A DNA stretch of 64,000 nucleotides. Origin: Paraescarpia echinospica (taxonomy: Eukaryota > Annelida > Polychaeta > Sabellida > Siboglinidae). The translations under genes were made by a program, and so were the position numbers. Of this stretch, positions 21,457 to 33,506 are shown piece by piece. The notes under the pieces are model-generated. The model made no database searches. It was given only the letters and a program-made list of their open reading frames with translations, and was not told where the DNA came from. Numbering within the stretch: the stretch's first letter is position 1; every line of letters starts with the position of its first letter. Location: the NCBI GenBank assembly GCA_020002185.1, contig CM034539.1, positions 34,053,017 through 34,117,016 of the forward strand. Reading direction: 5' to 3'.

Positions 21457-23315
21457 TTGCTTGTTATATCATCGTCCAAATCGTTTATATATATTAAGGA
21501 TAATATAGGTCCCAGTACTGATCCCTGTGGTACCGAACTCAAAACTGAATTCCAGTTTGAAGTTTCCCAGCAGCTAGTACACGTTGTCTTCTGTCAATCA
21601 GACATTTTTCTATCCAGTTAATTATACCACTTCCTATGCTATGGGCATTTAGTTTAAGCATAAATCTTTGATGTGGCACTTTGTATAAAGCTTTCTGAAA
21701 ATCTAAGTAGACGACATCTACTGGTGATCCCATGTCTACCCATTTAGATATATCTTTAAAAAACGTAACATATTTGTTAAGCATGACCTCGCTTTTAGAA
21801 ACCGATGTTAAAGTGGGTTTATCTAGTTATGTTTAACAAGAAAATCCACCATGTGATCTTTACTTTATGTTTCTAATTATTTGCAAATCACCGATGTTAA
21901 ACTCACTGGTCTGTATATATATGACTTGTTTCTCGAACCTTTTGTAAATAACGGTATAATGTTTGGTTCTTTCCATTCTAAAGGAACCACTCCCTCTTCT
22001 AATGACAAGTTGAACACTGTTGCCCGCTGTATGCTGATTTGTTCTACAATTTCAAATAATAATTTGGGTGGAATCCCATCCATTCCAGGTTATTTATTAT
22101 CCTTCATATCCTTTATTATCTTAGCTACCATTTCCGGGGTTACAATTAACTGTCCTAAATAGTCTGATTTCGCCACCTTGAACTTAGCCTCTGTTACTGG
22201 CAGTGAACTAATATCTTCTCTAGAAATCACCGAACTAAAATATTCATTCAGGTCTTCTGCCATTAAGAATCCCTCAGATATTATATTTGCAACACTATCT
22301 ACTAGAGAACAGACCTTATTCTGAACTTCTGTTTGCTCCGAACATCAGCATAAACACCCATGCTGTCGTGTTTTATATTTATTATCTATAATATAAGGTA
22401 TTTTTGTTCATAGCTACTCTTTGAATTTCTAAATTCCAATTGTAGCTTGGCTAAGTGCTTCTTTATAAATGTTGCAGTCTTCATAATTTCCAGTACGTCT
22501 ATATTACTTCAAACATCATTTGTTTGTACTTAATTTTTCTAATTGCTCCTTTCGACAAGTGTTTCTTTCTGGACCGTTTCTTTGTTTTTTTCAAGGGAAC
22601 ACATTTATCGACGATGCACTCAATTTCATTTTTTAACATATTCCAGCATTCTGTTGCTGTCTTATTCTTCAGTGTGTTATTCCAGTCTATCTTTGCTAAA
22701 TATTTCCTCATGTCCTTATATCTTCCTTTGTGGAAATTTCACCTGTACTGCTTTTTACTATTCCTTTCTGATTTTATTTTGATGGTAATATGTATCTGGT
22801 TGTGATCTCTACTCCCCAGTGGCTCATATATCTTGACATTGCCAACTAATTCATTCTGCGGGGACAAAACTATGTCTACCACATTCTCACCCCTGGTTGG
22901 TTCTTGTACTTGTTGAGAAAAGAAACTATCCTGTACTATTACACTATAAAATAGAAACTTGTCGTCCTCACTCCCCGTACTCTGTAGAGATTTCCATTGT
23001 ATATAACCATGGTTAAAATTCCCCATTATAATACAGTTCCTTTTGCTCACTTCCCACATAGCGTTGTTTTCTTTTTCATTATCTTCTATGCTTATGTTTG
23101 GACTTCGATAAACTAACCCAACACTTCCCTTCTTCCTATTCTATCTTTCCTAAACATTACATAGTGGTCAGTGGCAAATCGGCATCTGATATATCAGTGG
23201 TGGCCCATGATTCGGTTATACCTATCATGTGAAGGTCACTATCTTCTCCCATAATGTTTAGGTAACTTCTTTTGTTTACTATTCTTCTTGCATTTAAACA
23301 AACGCATACGTGACA

Positions 23316-23760
23316 GTCGTGATAGCAATATTTATCAAAAAGCATATTCGTTTTATATTCAAAATGACGTGATTGTGTACACTTGTCAAAATAAATAATA
23401 TTCGTATTGCTATGCTATTGGCGTGTGGGTAGATATAAGCATAATATGTCAGCTTTTACTTCATGTTGCCAAGTCGATGACGCAGGGGCCGATTTCCCGA
23501 CGTATTTGCCGCAAGTTCGCGTGATTCATGCGATTACTAAGTTACGTTTTATGTTTTACGCGCGCATTACGTTTTACGTTCCGAACAAGTGATTTACACC
23601 ATAAAAGATGAGAATCTTGACATTTATAGGGTATTTTGAAAATATTATAGGTATTATGTCCAACCGCTGGGGTTGTAGATTAATCCGTAAAATGTTGGCC
23701 ATCGAGGTTCAAGCCTGAGAGGAAAACGTTAATATTCCAGCATACATACATACGAGCACA
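23316..23760. other. Intergenic sequence, no gene seen
   Basis: No ORF1 of the CR1 family was found upstream of the truncated copy 2, and no exon was recognised. Confidence 0.55.
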
Positions 23761-23862
23761 CGTGCACATGCATACATGCATACATACATACATACATACA
23801 TACATACATACATACTTACTTACTTACTTAATTACTTACAATCATATATATATATATATTTG

Positions 23863-23896
<34 letters not shown>

Positions 23897-23905
23897 ATAT
23901 ATATA
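23760..23905. repeat. (CATA)n and (TA)n tract at the left arm edge
   Basis: cata repeats pass into actt repeats and then TA runs. The mirror copy at 51,600-51,788 runs into the assembly gap, so this repeat marks the point where the right arm becomes unreadable. Confidence 0.95.
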
Positions 23906-25269
23906 ATAGCTAGGTTCCACACTAAACCTACACACTGCCAATATGAACATAGGATGTATATTATATATATATATATATATATATACGCTAGCTGGATTAT
24001 AGTTAAATTTTACCGAAAAAGCGGTTACATATAACTGTTCAAACCAACATCACATGTTAATGCACATGGGCAAACACAGTCCTAATACTAGAACCCACCA
24101 TTCACAGTACATGTCACAGTGATATGGCGAGCACAGCTCCACGGTATATTTTAATTTGGTGTGGCTGCCGGCGGCAAGCTCTGCAATAGTATGCGGTGGT
24201 CACATTATGGATGCTGATTACAAGACTACATACGAATGTGACGAGCTTAAGCAGACGGCGAACGTCAAAACATAATTCTTGGTCAAAGATTTGTCTACAT
24301 ATAACTATGCATCTATGAAGTAATGTTCGGCGAATCTGTTATCTTTTTTCGCCCATTCTAGGTCAGGCTACGTTTTCATTGGCTAAATAATAGACGATTG
24401 TTTAATTTTGTAAATTTCGAACGCATATGCAACTAGTGTTTGTCTTTTACAAGAACTACCATGGGTAATATAGTTCCACATTGTTGTTTTCGCCAAGAAA
24501 TGTTTATTTATGAAATAAATGGAAACAAATAATAAATCTTCATTGATTAGTCAGGTGCGACTCAAATCGCTCGCTTGCATCGAATAATTATGGCAAACGC
24601 AGTGCTCGAAATTGCTGATTTAGGCATCGAGCAAAATAAGTGTTTCAGTTTGTCTCATAAATGAGAAGGTTACAGCCATAAATAATGCATACATACATAT
24701 TACACATTGAACAGTACGGCATTAAACGGCTGTGCTTCATTTTCCATTTAATAACTGCGGTATTTTCAATTGTTTCGAACAATAATACGCTGTATATACG
24801 CGAGTCATTCAGGAAGAGAGAGAGAGATAGAGAAACGTTGGGAGCAGAATTGATATGTGATACGATTCGATGTATTAGTGAATTTTTGTTTGTCGAAATT
24901 TAACAGAACAACGTTGAATGAAATAGTTCTAAGACGTCTTGACGCAGAAAAAAATCTGAGTTGAACAGCAAACTTAATTTTTGATCATACTTAGATGTTC
25001 TTGGATTGGGGTGGCCAGTTTCTGCATGCGTTAGAGTTGATACTGTTTGGCTCTTGCATTTCACACCAAACAACACATTCCAATTCTCAGGCCGCATTTT
25101 AATCAGCAATATATGTGATTTACAAATAAGCAGTACTATCTCTAGTTCTGTTTGTTTCCAGCGCTCGGCAACGTTCTATTAACTGACTAGTCTGTATATA
25201 TTGTGGTTACAATGTTATTGGTATTTTGAGGTCTCGTTCAACTTTTTCAGAATATTATCGCCAAATCGA
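23906..25269. other. Left arm, no confident gene
   Basis: It contains a short GA run at 24,813-24,833 (greatly expanded in the right arm) and a TA run near 23,960-23,985. A frame ending at 24,283 (VCGGHIMDADYK...) looks protein-like but has no splice or family support. Confidence 0.4.
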
Positions 25270-25515
25270 CCTTTCTGTGCTGGCACTGAGGGTGGTCACT
25301 GCAAGGTGCTTGTCATCCTCAGTCTTTCTTTTACGTCCCAAATTTAGACGGGACCGACTTTAACGTGATCTCCGAGTCACGAGGGATACACAGTCCCAAA
25401 TGCTGAGAGCCAGTTTTTTACATCTGATATAATGCCTGCCCGGTCCGGGTTTTGAACTCAGAGCGCTGGCATGCCAAGCGGATGTGCTAACCACTACACT
25501 GTCGCGCTCTCTGTT
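25270..25515 (-). mobile_element. SINE-2 (second tRNA-headed family), left arm copy
   Basis: On the minus strand the head reads gcgcgacagtgtagtggttag, with an A-box-like tagtggttagc and a B-box-like gagttcaaaaccc near 25,450. A ~150-bp body rich in gtcggtcccgtctaaat and ending near ccagcacagaaagg follows. It is distinct from SINE-1 in its body and tail. The mirror copy is at 49,993-50,238. Confidence 0.75.
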
Positions 25516-26895
25516 GTACAGTGAATGTTTAAGAATTACATGTAGAATGGCAAAATATCTGTTTGATGCATATGCACAGGTGACGACGTTTTCACGCTTT
25601 GCTTTTGTGTTTGACGATTTCACAACAAAGATGGCTGCCATGTGTTCAGCTTTGTCTGTGTGTTCCTTGTTACGCAGATCCTGTATTACATATTTTCTGT
25701 CCCGCCCATCAATTTGTTGGAAATCCGCTATTCTTAATTTCTTTAGGCGTGATCGCAAATCCCCCAAAATAGTTTGACATGACACTTTCCGTGTATGACC
25801 GTTTTGTCGTCACCAGGCATCGCTGGGAAATATATCGGTACGGTGGTGCCAACTATCAACGGGAACATAATGTATAATACGGACTCATGTTGACACTACA
25901 CTGGGTGGATATCAAAATCGGGTAGTGTGGTAGGTAATGCATTGGTAACCATGACACGTCATATGAATCCAGCGCAGTATATTTAACTACGGCAACCATT
26001 GTTTTGTTTGCTTCTAATGCATGGAAGCGTTCTTCGACCCCGAACTGTTTCTTCTCCGATGCTGAATAATATGTCAAATGACTAAACACACACATCCTCT
26101 GTAGATCACTTATGGGTTGCTACGTTGGGTTGCCATTGTCAATTCAAATGACCAAATGGACATGTAGCAGTATAATTGCTGTGCTAAACATCAAATATGT
26201 TGAAGTGCCACTGTAGTCTGACTCCGCGTGATGTACTACTTGTGCACGTTAAACATATTCAACTCCCACAATTCGAATAGAAGTACGGTCATCATGAGCT
26301 CTGAACAGTAACAAAACAACGCCCACGAGACGATGTTCTGACAGCGACTGTGTATCACTGTTGCGTGCGTCACCGTCTTATCGTGAGAGGCGGTGTTTGC
26401 GGTACCTAAGTTATTCAAATATGTATTGATGTAAAGTGATGCCATAAAGCGAGCTATGTTTTTGTCAACCAACAGTATTTGCACCACTCCGTGCAGCGTA
26501 AAGTACCTATTCTGAACATCTGATATTTTTGAGAATGTGGCCCTTTGTTTTTGGCTTTGTTGCGGACTTATCGCGTCCAGTGTTTACCCAATGAGGTGCT
26601 GTTCGTGCTTTAAATTTACATATCAACGCTGACTGCAAAATTGGACATCTTCAAGTTGAGACGATTACCAGTCTCCAGATACGTATATCTTTCTGGATAT
26701 AGTTGGCTATATGCGATACATTTTAAGTGTTTTATAATATCTTGCCTTTTCTGCCGGTTCTAGAAGCTGCGTAATATGTGCTATCATATATGAATTATGA
26801 GATATTATATTAACACACTTGGACTTACACTATCATCTTACGTGCATGACCATACAGATAGGTGTGTGGTGTGTTTACTGGTAAAGACAGTAATA
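25516..26895. other. Left arm, open frames conserved between arms but no recognised gene
   Basis: Minus frames at 25,856-26,095 and 26,236-26,487 are also open in the right arm. At 1-2% divergence this is expected by chance. No motif, signal peptide or splice pattern supports them. Confidence 0.4.
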
Positions 26896-27143
26896 CTATC
26901 TGCAGTTGGGCTTCGGCGTTGTGCTCGGCGTAGCCCTGAGACAAGTGACAAGACGCGGTTCCTCGGGTATCCTTTCAGTAATGAAAGACTCCTCAAAGTG
27001 AAGTTGATGACAACAGTTGTGGGTTTGAGGGTCGTAAATCTTCGTCACGCAGCAGTATACGTCCGACCAGCCGGAAGGACGGTCGTATATATGTTCCATG
27101 CAGCACATCTGTGCCGCGGGAACATACTTCTTTCCTCCGCATG
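26896..27143 (-). CDS. Small secreted galaxin-domain protein, exon 2 (left arm copy)
   Basis: The terminal exon follows acceptor atgttttag and encodes 81 residues to the stop at 26,896, in phase with exon 1 (split codon a|ca = Thr). It has the galaxin repeat pattern: CGGKKYVP..QMCC, a spacer, VYCC.TKIYDPQTHNCC, then a Pro/Thr-rich tail ending in Cys. Paired cysteines and a YDP.T..CC box define galaxins, which are extracellular, disulphide-rich proteins of coral skeletons also found in molluscs and other spiralians. The protein totals about 102 residues with one to two repeats, far shorter than classic galaxins. It differs from the right arm copy at four residues and is open in both. Function in this organism is unknown. 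Confidence 0.75.
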
Positions 27144-27666
27144 CTAAAACATATTGAAATACGAGTTAACGGGTTTTGTCTACGTGATTATCGCGCGTGA
27201 TTTTAGCGGAAAATGGGGTAAAAAAATGGTGATATTTAAAATGTCAAAAATACTTATTTATACGAACCTACAGCAATAGACAAGGCATATCACCAAGTTC
27301 AGCGGTAGAATTTATTGGATGTGAAATGACGCACTTTTGGAAGATTGTAGTATACGGAGTGATTTTTGCTATTTTTATTCACGTAACATACGTAGGTGCA
27401 CAAACACGTGGTTGTTTGGTCAAAATGCAAGGCCACTGTGCATGCGTGCGCTATAAAAGAGCTAAAATTACAGGAACAGTTTTCTTGTAATTTAACAAAG
27501 CATTAACATGGCCACCAGTGGGAACATCAACAGTGTTCCTTGCCCTAATGTGTCTACATGTTAGGTTATGTCGGAAGTATTTGCTTGTTCAGCATTATTA
27601 TTCGCATATTTCCTTCGTGACTGTAGTCACAACAACAGTTTCTCCTCATGTCTTTCCAATGTGTAA

Positions 27667-28003
27667 AGTAAAGGTAAAGGTAAGTTCTATATATAACGCA
27701 GTATCCAGTCCTCAGGACTGCTCTAAGCGCTTTACAATTTACTCCCTGCAGACCTGTTCAATCGAACACCATCTCGAATTCTCTGGGAAGCTTCCAGCCA
27801 CGCGGCAATTAATGCGCGAAGACTATTCATACACAAATATCCACCACTGCCTATTGCCAGGTACTCATTCATGCTGTTGAATGAACTCGAGCAACGTATA
27901 GTGAACGATCTTGCCCAAGGTTTGACACCGCCGCACAGAATTCGAACCCGGGTTCTCTCGGTTGAGAGTCCGAAGCTCTAGCCACTGCACCACGGCGCTA
28001 CAC
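27667..28003 (-). mobile_element. SINE-1, full-length reference copy (left arm), in galaxin intron
   Basis: On the minus strand the tRNA-like head is gcgccgtggtgcagtggctag (A-box) with gggttcgaattc (B-box). A ~180-bp body and a tail of tatataac...ttacctttacctttac follow. It is shared by both arms, so it predates their divergence. Confidence 0.9.
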
Positions 28004-28497
28004 AGTATGGGTACTACCCAGTATGGGTGTGAAAAAATTGGGACGATATTATTCTTGATGGTGTAGCTCCAATTATGTCAATTCTGTACCGTTTGGGATT
28101 CTACTGAGCATAAGCTTTAAACTGACGCCTCATGTGTTGAAACATTTAAATATTTTCTTATTTATTACAAAAATCGAGGCAAACTTTTAAAAGCGACGTT
28201 TGGAGAAAAAACTTGATTTTGACTGATATTGTCTATCGCTTTTTCTTCTTCAATAAATGGTTTCGTAAATGCGTGTACTTTATAAGTTTGGATTAATTGT
28301 TGAGGAAAACCGCATGGAAATTGAATTATGAGTTTATAAGGTATGCAGCTCTTGGACATGACGCAGACAGCTATTTTTGGTTCATGTGCAGTAAAGGCCT
28401 GTGGGACTTCATGCACCGTTTACTGTGGTTGGTCACATATTAAAATTAAAATGTATTATTTACTGTTCCTTTGATGACGAAGTACTTATAAAGGTGA

Positions 28498-28775
28498 AGT
28501 AAAGATAAGTTCGTGTACAGAGCGGTGCGCAGTCTTCGGAACATCTCAAAGCGCTGTACATTATACACACTGGCAGACGTGTTCACTCGGACAACGTCGC
28601 GACTCCTCAGGGAAACTGTCAGCCACTCTGCAATTACTGCGCGAAGGGTATTCGTAACAAAGCCACAATCCATTGTCATATGCTCTTTAGTATAGCCAAA
28701 AAAGGTTAAACAGTTCGAACCCATAATCGAGCGATTGAAAGTCCGACGTTCTATCTATTGCGACACCGTGCCCCA
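28498..28775 (-). mobile_element. SINE-1, diverged copy (left arm), in galaxin intron
   Basis: The tail (gataagttcgtgtacagagcgg), body (cagacgtgttcactcggacaac) and head (ggcacggtgtcgcaatagatag on minus) follow SINE-1 order with heavy divergence. It lies immediately downstream of galaxin exon 1, whose donor is about 10 bp away. Confidence 0.75.
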
Positions 28776-28785
28776 TGCAACTTAC

Positions 28786-28859
28786 TTGAGAAGAATGCAC
28801 CGTCGCAGATTGACACCGTCAACATAATAACCAGCCACGTGCACATTGACGCAGCAGCC
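28786..28859 (-). CDS. Small secreted galaxin-domain protein, exon 1 (left arm copy)
   Basis: The exon lies between acceptor tatgttttag and donor CAA|gtaagt. ATG at 28,846 opens 20 codons plus one base. The product begins MCTWLVIMLTVSIC, a compact signal peptide with a likely cleavage after the Asp-Gly-Ala that follows. The phase-1 donor fits the phase-1 acceptor of exon 2, about 1.64 kb away in this arm. The acceptor just upstream of the ATG implies a non-coding 5' exon further right that I did not find. The sequence is identical to the right arm copy over all 61 coding bases. This is too short for ORF-based detection; signal peptide plus phase match is the evidence. Confidence 0.72.
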
Positions 28860-29589
28860 CTAAAACATATAAAACATACTTAAGTTAATTATGCATTCTG
28901 AGTTAAGCTGCATTGTTTAACTCGTTTTAAGACATGGTGTGTACAACATGAACAATATTGACTTATTTGACGATACTTGCTAACATATGTATACCACGTT
29001 AGCACTATATGTTATTCGAAGAAAAAAAATGTTCACTAAATTACTGATCACCTGCAATAGACGTTTGGCACGCGGGTATTTTAAATGTTCTTCTTATCTT
29101 GAAAATGCGTATTATTTGAACACATTTTATATGGAGTTGAGGATAATTTATGGGGCATGTTGAGGTACTGGAAATTTGTGCATAAACGATTGACCATCTC
29201 AGATTGTATCTCTAACATGACGGATTAACTGTACCGAGTACGACAAATGCTAATTACTGATACGCTAGTTTAAAGAGCAACCATTCCCAAAACTTACATG
29301 ATGTCTTGACCGTTCTCCTGTGCCTAAGGAAGATGCACACAAGATCGTGAGCTTATATACGTAGTTCAAGGGTAGAGAGAATCACTTCAATTGTAAGTGG
29401 AATAAGAGTTTTTTTAAGTGGAACCTCTCGTGACTGCTTCCTTTACAAATTGGATTAGGTTACACCCTTGTTGAAACAAGCAGTGGCGCTGTCGTATTGA
29501 AGTGCACGATGGACGATCTAGAGCGCTATAGGTCTTGATCGATTGTTTTCACCTACTTCGTTCAAGGATGACCGGTTAGCCAATTTCAT
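28860..29589. other. Left arm, upstream of the galaxin-like gene; nothing recognised
   Basis: A 5' non-coding exon and promoter for the minus-strand galaxin-like gene should lie here or further right. I cannot point to either. Confidence 0.4.
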
Positions 29590-30759
29590 GAGTGTTATAT
29601 TTATAATTCAGGCGACATTTAAGGTTATTGCATTCCTAATATGGCGGAAGTTAATATTATGAATGCCAATGTTGTTTGCTGTGTTATGTAATACCGGGCA
29701 TAACGCTGATAAACGTGTTGGTCATCGTCATATATCAAACTTACGTATAGTTCGAAGATCTTAACTAGTCTTGCGAACCAAGCACGTTTTTTACTTGGCT
29801 ACATTCATCAAACATTACACGTAGACACGTAACATAATGTATGGTTACCAACACAAAACTGTCACATTTGTCATACTAAGCGGCGTATGTTCTCCTTGCG
29901 CCTACAAGTTGTTTCCGTCTGTTGTTATATGGCGTTGCAAGGGAGTTATTCTTATTATTTGCCTAGTTATTGCTGCACTGTCTATCTTAATGTTTATGAG
30001 AGAAAAACACATTAAAGCATTATACAACAAAATATCTACATTTAGTTTTTATATAAGATATTTATTCCGTTACCTTTGTTCTGCTTCTATACCTAGTGGT
30101 ATTAAGGAGCAGGTGTATCCGTATATTCGTTGATTCATCGTGTATCTGCATACGATGATCTGCAAACCTCAATAAAATCACAACCTTGGCGTCTGTAATG
30201 CATATTATGCATATTATATCTGTTTCACTGATGGCTCAGTTAACATTACTGGAATAGTCATCATCGACAGCATCATCAACATATTGGTTTTATTTTGTTA
30301 TATAAACAGTTACATAATATAAGGAATAGCTTTCAATTTTAATTTGGGTGGCTCCTGCGATTGGGAACAGTTTTGGTTTTAGTAGATGTCTCCCATTCCA
30401 TACCAATAATTTTGCTATTACTAAATGTATAAATGTATTAACTAGTTTGTTGATTGTTTATTGATTGTTATTGTATACTATGCAAATTACAATTTAATAT
30501 ATTTAATATATGTATGTATGTATCATATACGGATCCATACATTATATTATATTTCAATTATATTTGTGTTTTACTGTGGGGAGAAACACAAATGATCAAT
30601 ATCCTTATCATCATCGTCATCATCACCATCGTCATCATCATCGTCATCGTCATCATCATCGTCACCATCACCATCATCATCATCATCGTCATCATCGTCA
30701 TCATCACCATCATCATCATCGTCATCATCATCGTCATCGTCATCGTCATCGTCATCATC

Positions 30760-30790
<31 letters not shown>

Positions 30791-31756
30791 TCATCGTCAT
30801 CATCACCATCATCATCATCATCATAATCATCGTCATCATCATCATCATCATCATCGTCATCATCATCATCGTCATCATCATCATCGTCATCATCATTAAA
30901 ATTGATTCGTCCATGGAAGTAAAGGAAGCGTCACGACAACTTGTTGCTGTGCATCATTGAGGAGACTTCACTGTTCTCACGCACTACATCGTTGGCGAAC
31001 AAGCCACAGTTTTTCGATGCCTGCCGATATCGCTGTGTTGTGCCACTCTGAAGGTACAACACTCTGATTGAAGACACTTCCTCGATCGCCGTACAGTGAG
31101 TTGTTGCATTCTTCTCAGAGCTGACACCAATGGGAGTAGTTCACAAAACATAGGGATGTTTTAATGGTATATTGATTTGATATCAAACATACGTTGCAGA
31201 AGCCTGTAATGGCATCCTTACATACGTTTTTGAAGTTGGGTATGACAATCCATGCATCCCATACCTACAGTTGTATACTCTCAGCGAATGCTTTGAAGGA
31301 GGCATGTATATGGGCCATTCTCGTGAAATGTGTACATTTGGCATACGGAAATGAAACGCTCTACATAATATTTCTCTTGCAGGTTTCGTTTAGCGTAAAA
31401 GCTAATTGCATACATATATTGACCATGATAAAATCACTGTGCACTTTAGTAATCTTTTGGAAAATGAAAAAACCCACCACCTATGAGCATCTAACATGAT
31501 ATGTTTTACTTATATTCAAGATAATATTCTACAATGTACTGATACTATTATATTTGACTGAAAGTCACGAAGTTTCGATTATTAGTGTGCTACAGAAAGT
31601 ATATATTTAACAAATGTTTGTTGTGTATCCACGCTAATTTGTAATTTGCGGTATTGAACCGGGTTCAGTGTGTGTAAGTACTTATTTATTTAATCCTCTT
31701 CGTGTGGGTTCACACATAAGGAGCAACACTAAGTAACGCTAATTTTGCCTATCCGC
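29590..31756. repeat. Tandem duplication unit 1 (left arm)
   Basis: The ~2.17-kb unit starts at gagtgttatatttataatt and ends at the same motif. It is repeated directly by 31,757-34,076, with roughly 85-90% identity by eye. It includes an (ATC)n block at 30,598-30,897. Short open frames in it (for example 29,837-30,133) are not preserved as clean proteins between units. Confidence 0.88.
30598..30897. repeat. (ATC)n microsatellite, left arm
   Basis: About 300 bp of atc/gtc triplets lie inside unit 1. The mirror tract at 39,781-40,057 is about 22 bp shorter. Poly-Ile, poly-His and poly-Met frames here are artefacts. Unit 2 lacks this block. Confidence 0.97.
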
Positions 31757-32627
31757 TGAGTGTTATATTTATAATCCACATGACACTTAAGGTTATTGTT
31801 TGCATTCCTAATATGGCGGAAGTTAATATTATGCATGCCAATGTTGTTTGCTGTGTTATGTAATACAGGACATATCGCTGATAAACGTGTTGGTCATCGT
31901 CATATATCACATTTATGTATGGTTCGAAGTTCTTAACTTGCGAACCACACACGTTTTTTTACTTAGCTACATTCGTCAAACATTACACGTAGACACGTAC
32001 AAAATGTACGGTTGCCAATACAAAACTGGCACATTTTATATACAAAGCGGCGAATCCTCTCCTTGCGCCTACAAGTTGTTGTACAGCGTTGCAAGGGAGT
32101 TATTCTCACTACTTGCCTCGTATTGCCGCACTGTCTATCGTAATGTTTATGAAAAATAAAACTTTAAAGCTTTATACAACAAAATATCTACATTGAGTTT
32201 TGATATAAGATATTTATTCCGTTACCTTCGTTCTACTTCTACATCCTGAGGTATTAAAAAGCAGATGTGTCCATATATTCGTTGATTCTACGTGTATCTG
32301 CATACGATCATCTGCAAACCATAATAAAATCACTTTAGAAAACCTTATCGTCAGTTAACATTACTGGAATCGTTATCATCGACAGCATCGTAAACATATT
32401 TGTTTTATTTTGTTGTATAAACAGTTACATAATATAAGGAATATATGTTAATTTTAATTTGGGAGGCTCCTACGATAGTGAACAGTGTTGATTTTAGTAG
32501 GTTTCTCCCACCCCATAGCAAAAATGTTGCTATTACTAAATGTATAGATGTATTAATTAGTTTGTTGATTGTTTATTGATTGTTATTTTATACTATGCAA
32601 ATTACAATTTAATATTTTTAATATATT

Positions 32628-32880
32628 TATTATATTTAATATATTAAATACATTAAATACATTATATACATTAAATACATTAAATACATTAAATGCATTA
32701 AATTAATTAAATACATCAAATACATCAAATACATTAAATACGTTAAATACATTAAATATATTAAATATATTAATATATTTAATATATTTTATACATTTTA
32801 TACATTTTATACATTTTATACATTTTATACATTTTATACATTTTATACATTTTATACATTTTATTCATTTAATATATTTA
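32628..32880. repeat. AT-rich minisatellite (9-bp units), left arm
   Basis: ttaaataca-type units are followed by about ten copies of a 9-bp tacatttta unit. The right arm (37,886-38,090) has only about one copy of the second unit, which accounts for the 88-bp step in arm alignment. Confidence 0.95.
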
Positions 32881-33506
32881 ATATATGTATGTATCGTGTA
32901 CGGACCCATACTTTATATTATATTTCAATTATATTTACGTGTTTTACGTGGGGAGAAACACAAATGATCATATCAATAGTCGTCCATGGAAGTAAAGGAA
33001 GCGTCACGATAACTTGTTGCTGTGCATCACTGAGGAGACTTAATTTTCCTCACGCACTTCATCGCTGGCGAACAAGCCATAGTATGTCGACGCGTGCCGA
33101 TATCGCTGTGTTGTACCACTATGATGACATCCAATGGGAGGATGCTTGAAGAAACTTCCTCGTTCGACGTTGTTGTTGCATTCTTCTCAGAGCTGACACC
33201 AATGGGAGTTGTTCACAAAACATAGGGATGTTTAAATGTTATTTTCATTTGATATCAAACATACGTTGCAAAAGCCTGTAATAGCATCCTTACATACGTT
33301 GTGAGGCCTGTACATGGGCCATTCTCGTAAAATGTGTACATTTGGCATACGAAAATGAAACGATCTACATAATATTTCCCTTGCAGCTGTTCGTTTAGCG
33401 TAAAAGCTAACTGCATACCTATCTTCACCATGACAAATTCATTGTGCATTTTAATAATCTTTTGGAAAACGAAAAAAACGACCACCTATGAGCATCTAGC
33501 ATTATA

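Larger units (their letters stand above)
18355..23315 (-). mobile_element. CR1-like retrotransposon copy 2, interrupted twice
   Basis: One minus-strand copy runs from its 3' hairpin (18,371-18,398) to a 5' truncation near 23,315, early in ORF2 at CLNARRIVNKRS. It is split by CR1 copy 3 (19,022-20,012) and by a 1.2-kb block carrying a family A fragment (20,261-21,456). Across both breaks the CR1 sequence resumes where it stopped (...catatcagcac / taatggataacc, and ...ttcatcacc / ttgcttgttat). The endonuclease has an internal deletion near 23,120, and its GDFN strand reads GNFN, replacing a catalytic aspartate. There are many stops and frameshifts. ORF1 is absent. Confidence 0.88.

Noticed and set aside
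24184..24283. Frame ending VCGGHIMDADYK...ANVKT as a possible terminal exon
   Set aside because: No acceptor with matching phase and no recognised family; one substitution between arms is not informative.
25360..25785. 141-residue minus frame also open in the right arm (49,723-50,148)
   Set aside because: Part of it is the SINE-2 head. Conservation between nearly identical arms is not evidence of coding, and there is no motif.
26797..27147. 116-residue plus frame, mirrored at 48,351-48,689
   Set aside because: It is antisense to the galaxin-domain exon, which has the cysteine pattern and splice signals.
30454..30960. Poly-Ile, poly-His and poly-Met proteins
   Set aside because: These are frames of the (ATC)n microsatellite. 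The length varies between arms.
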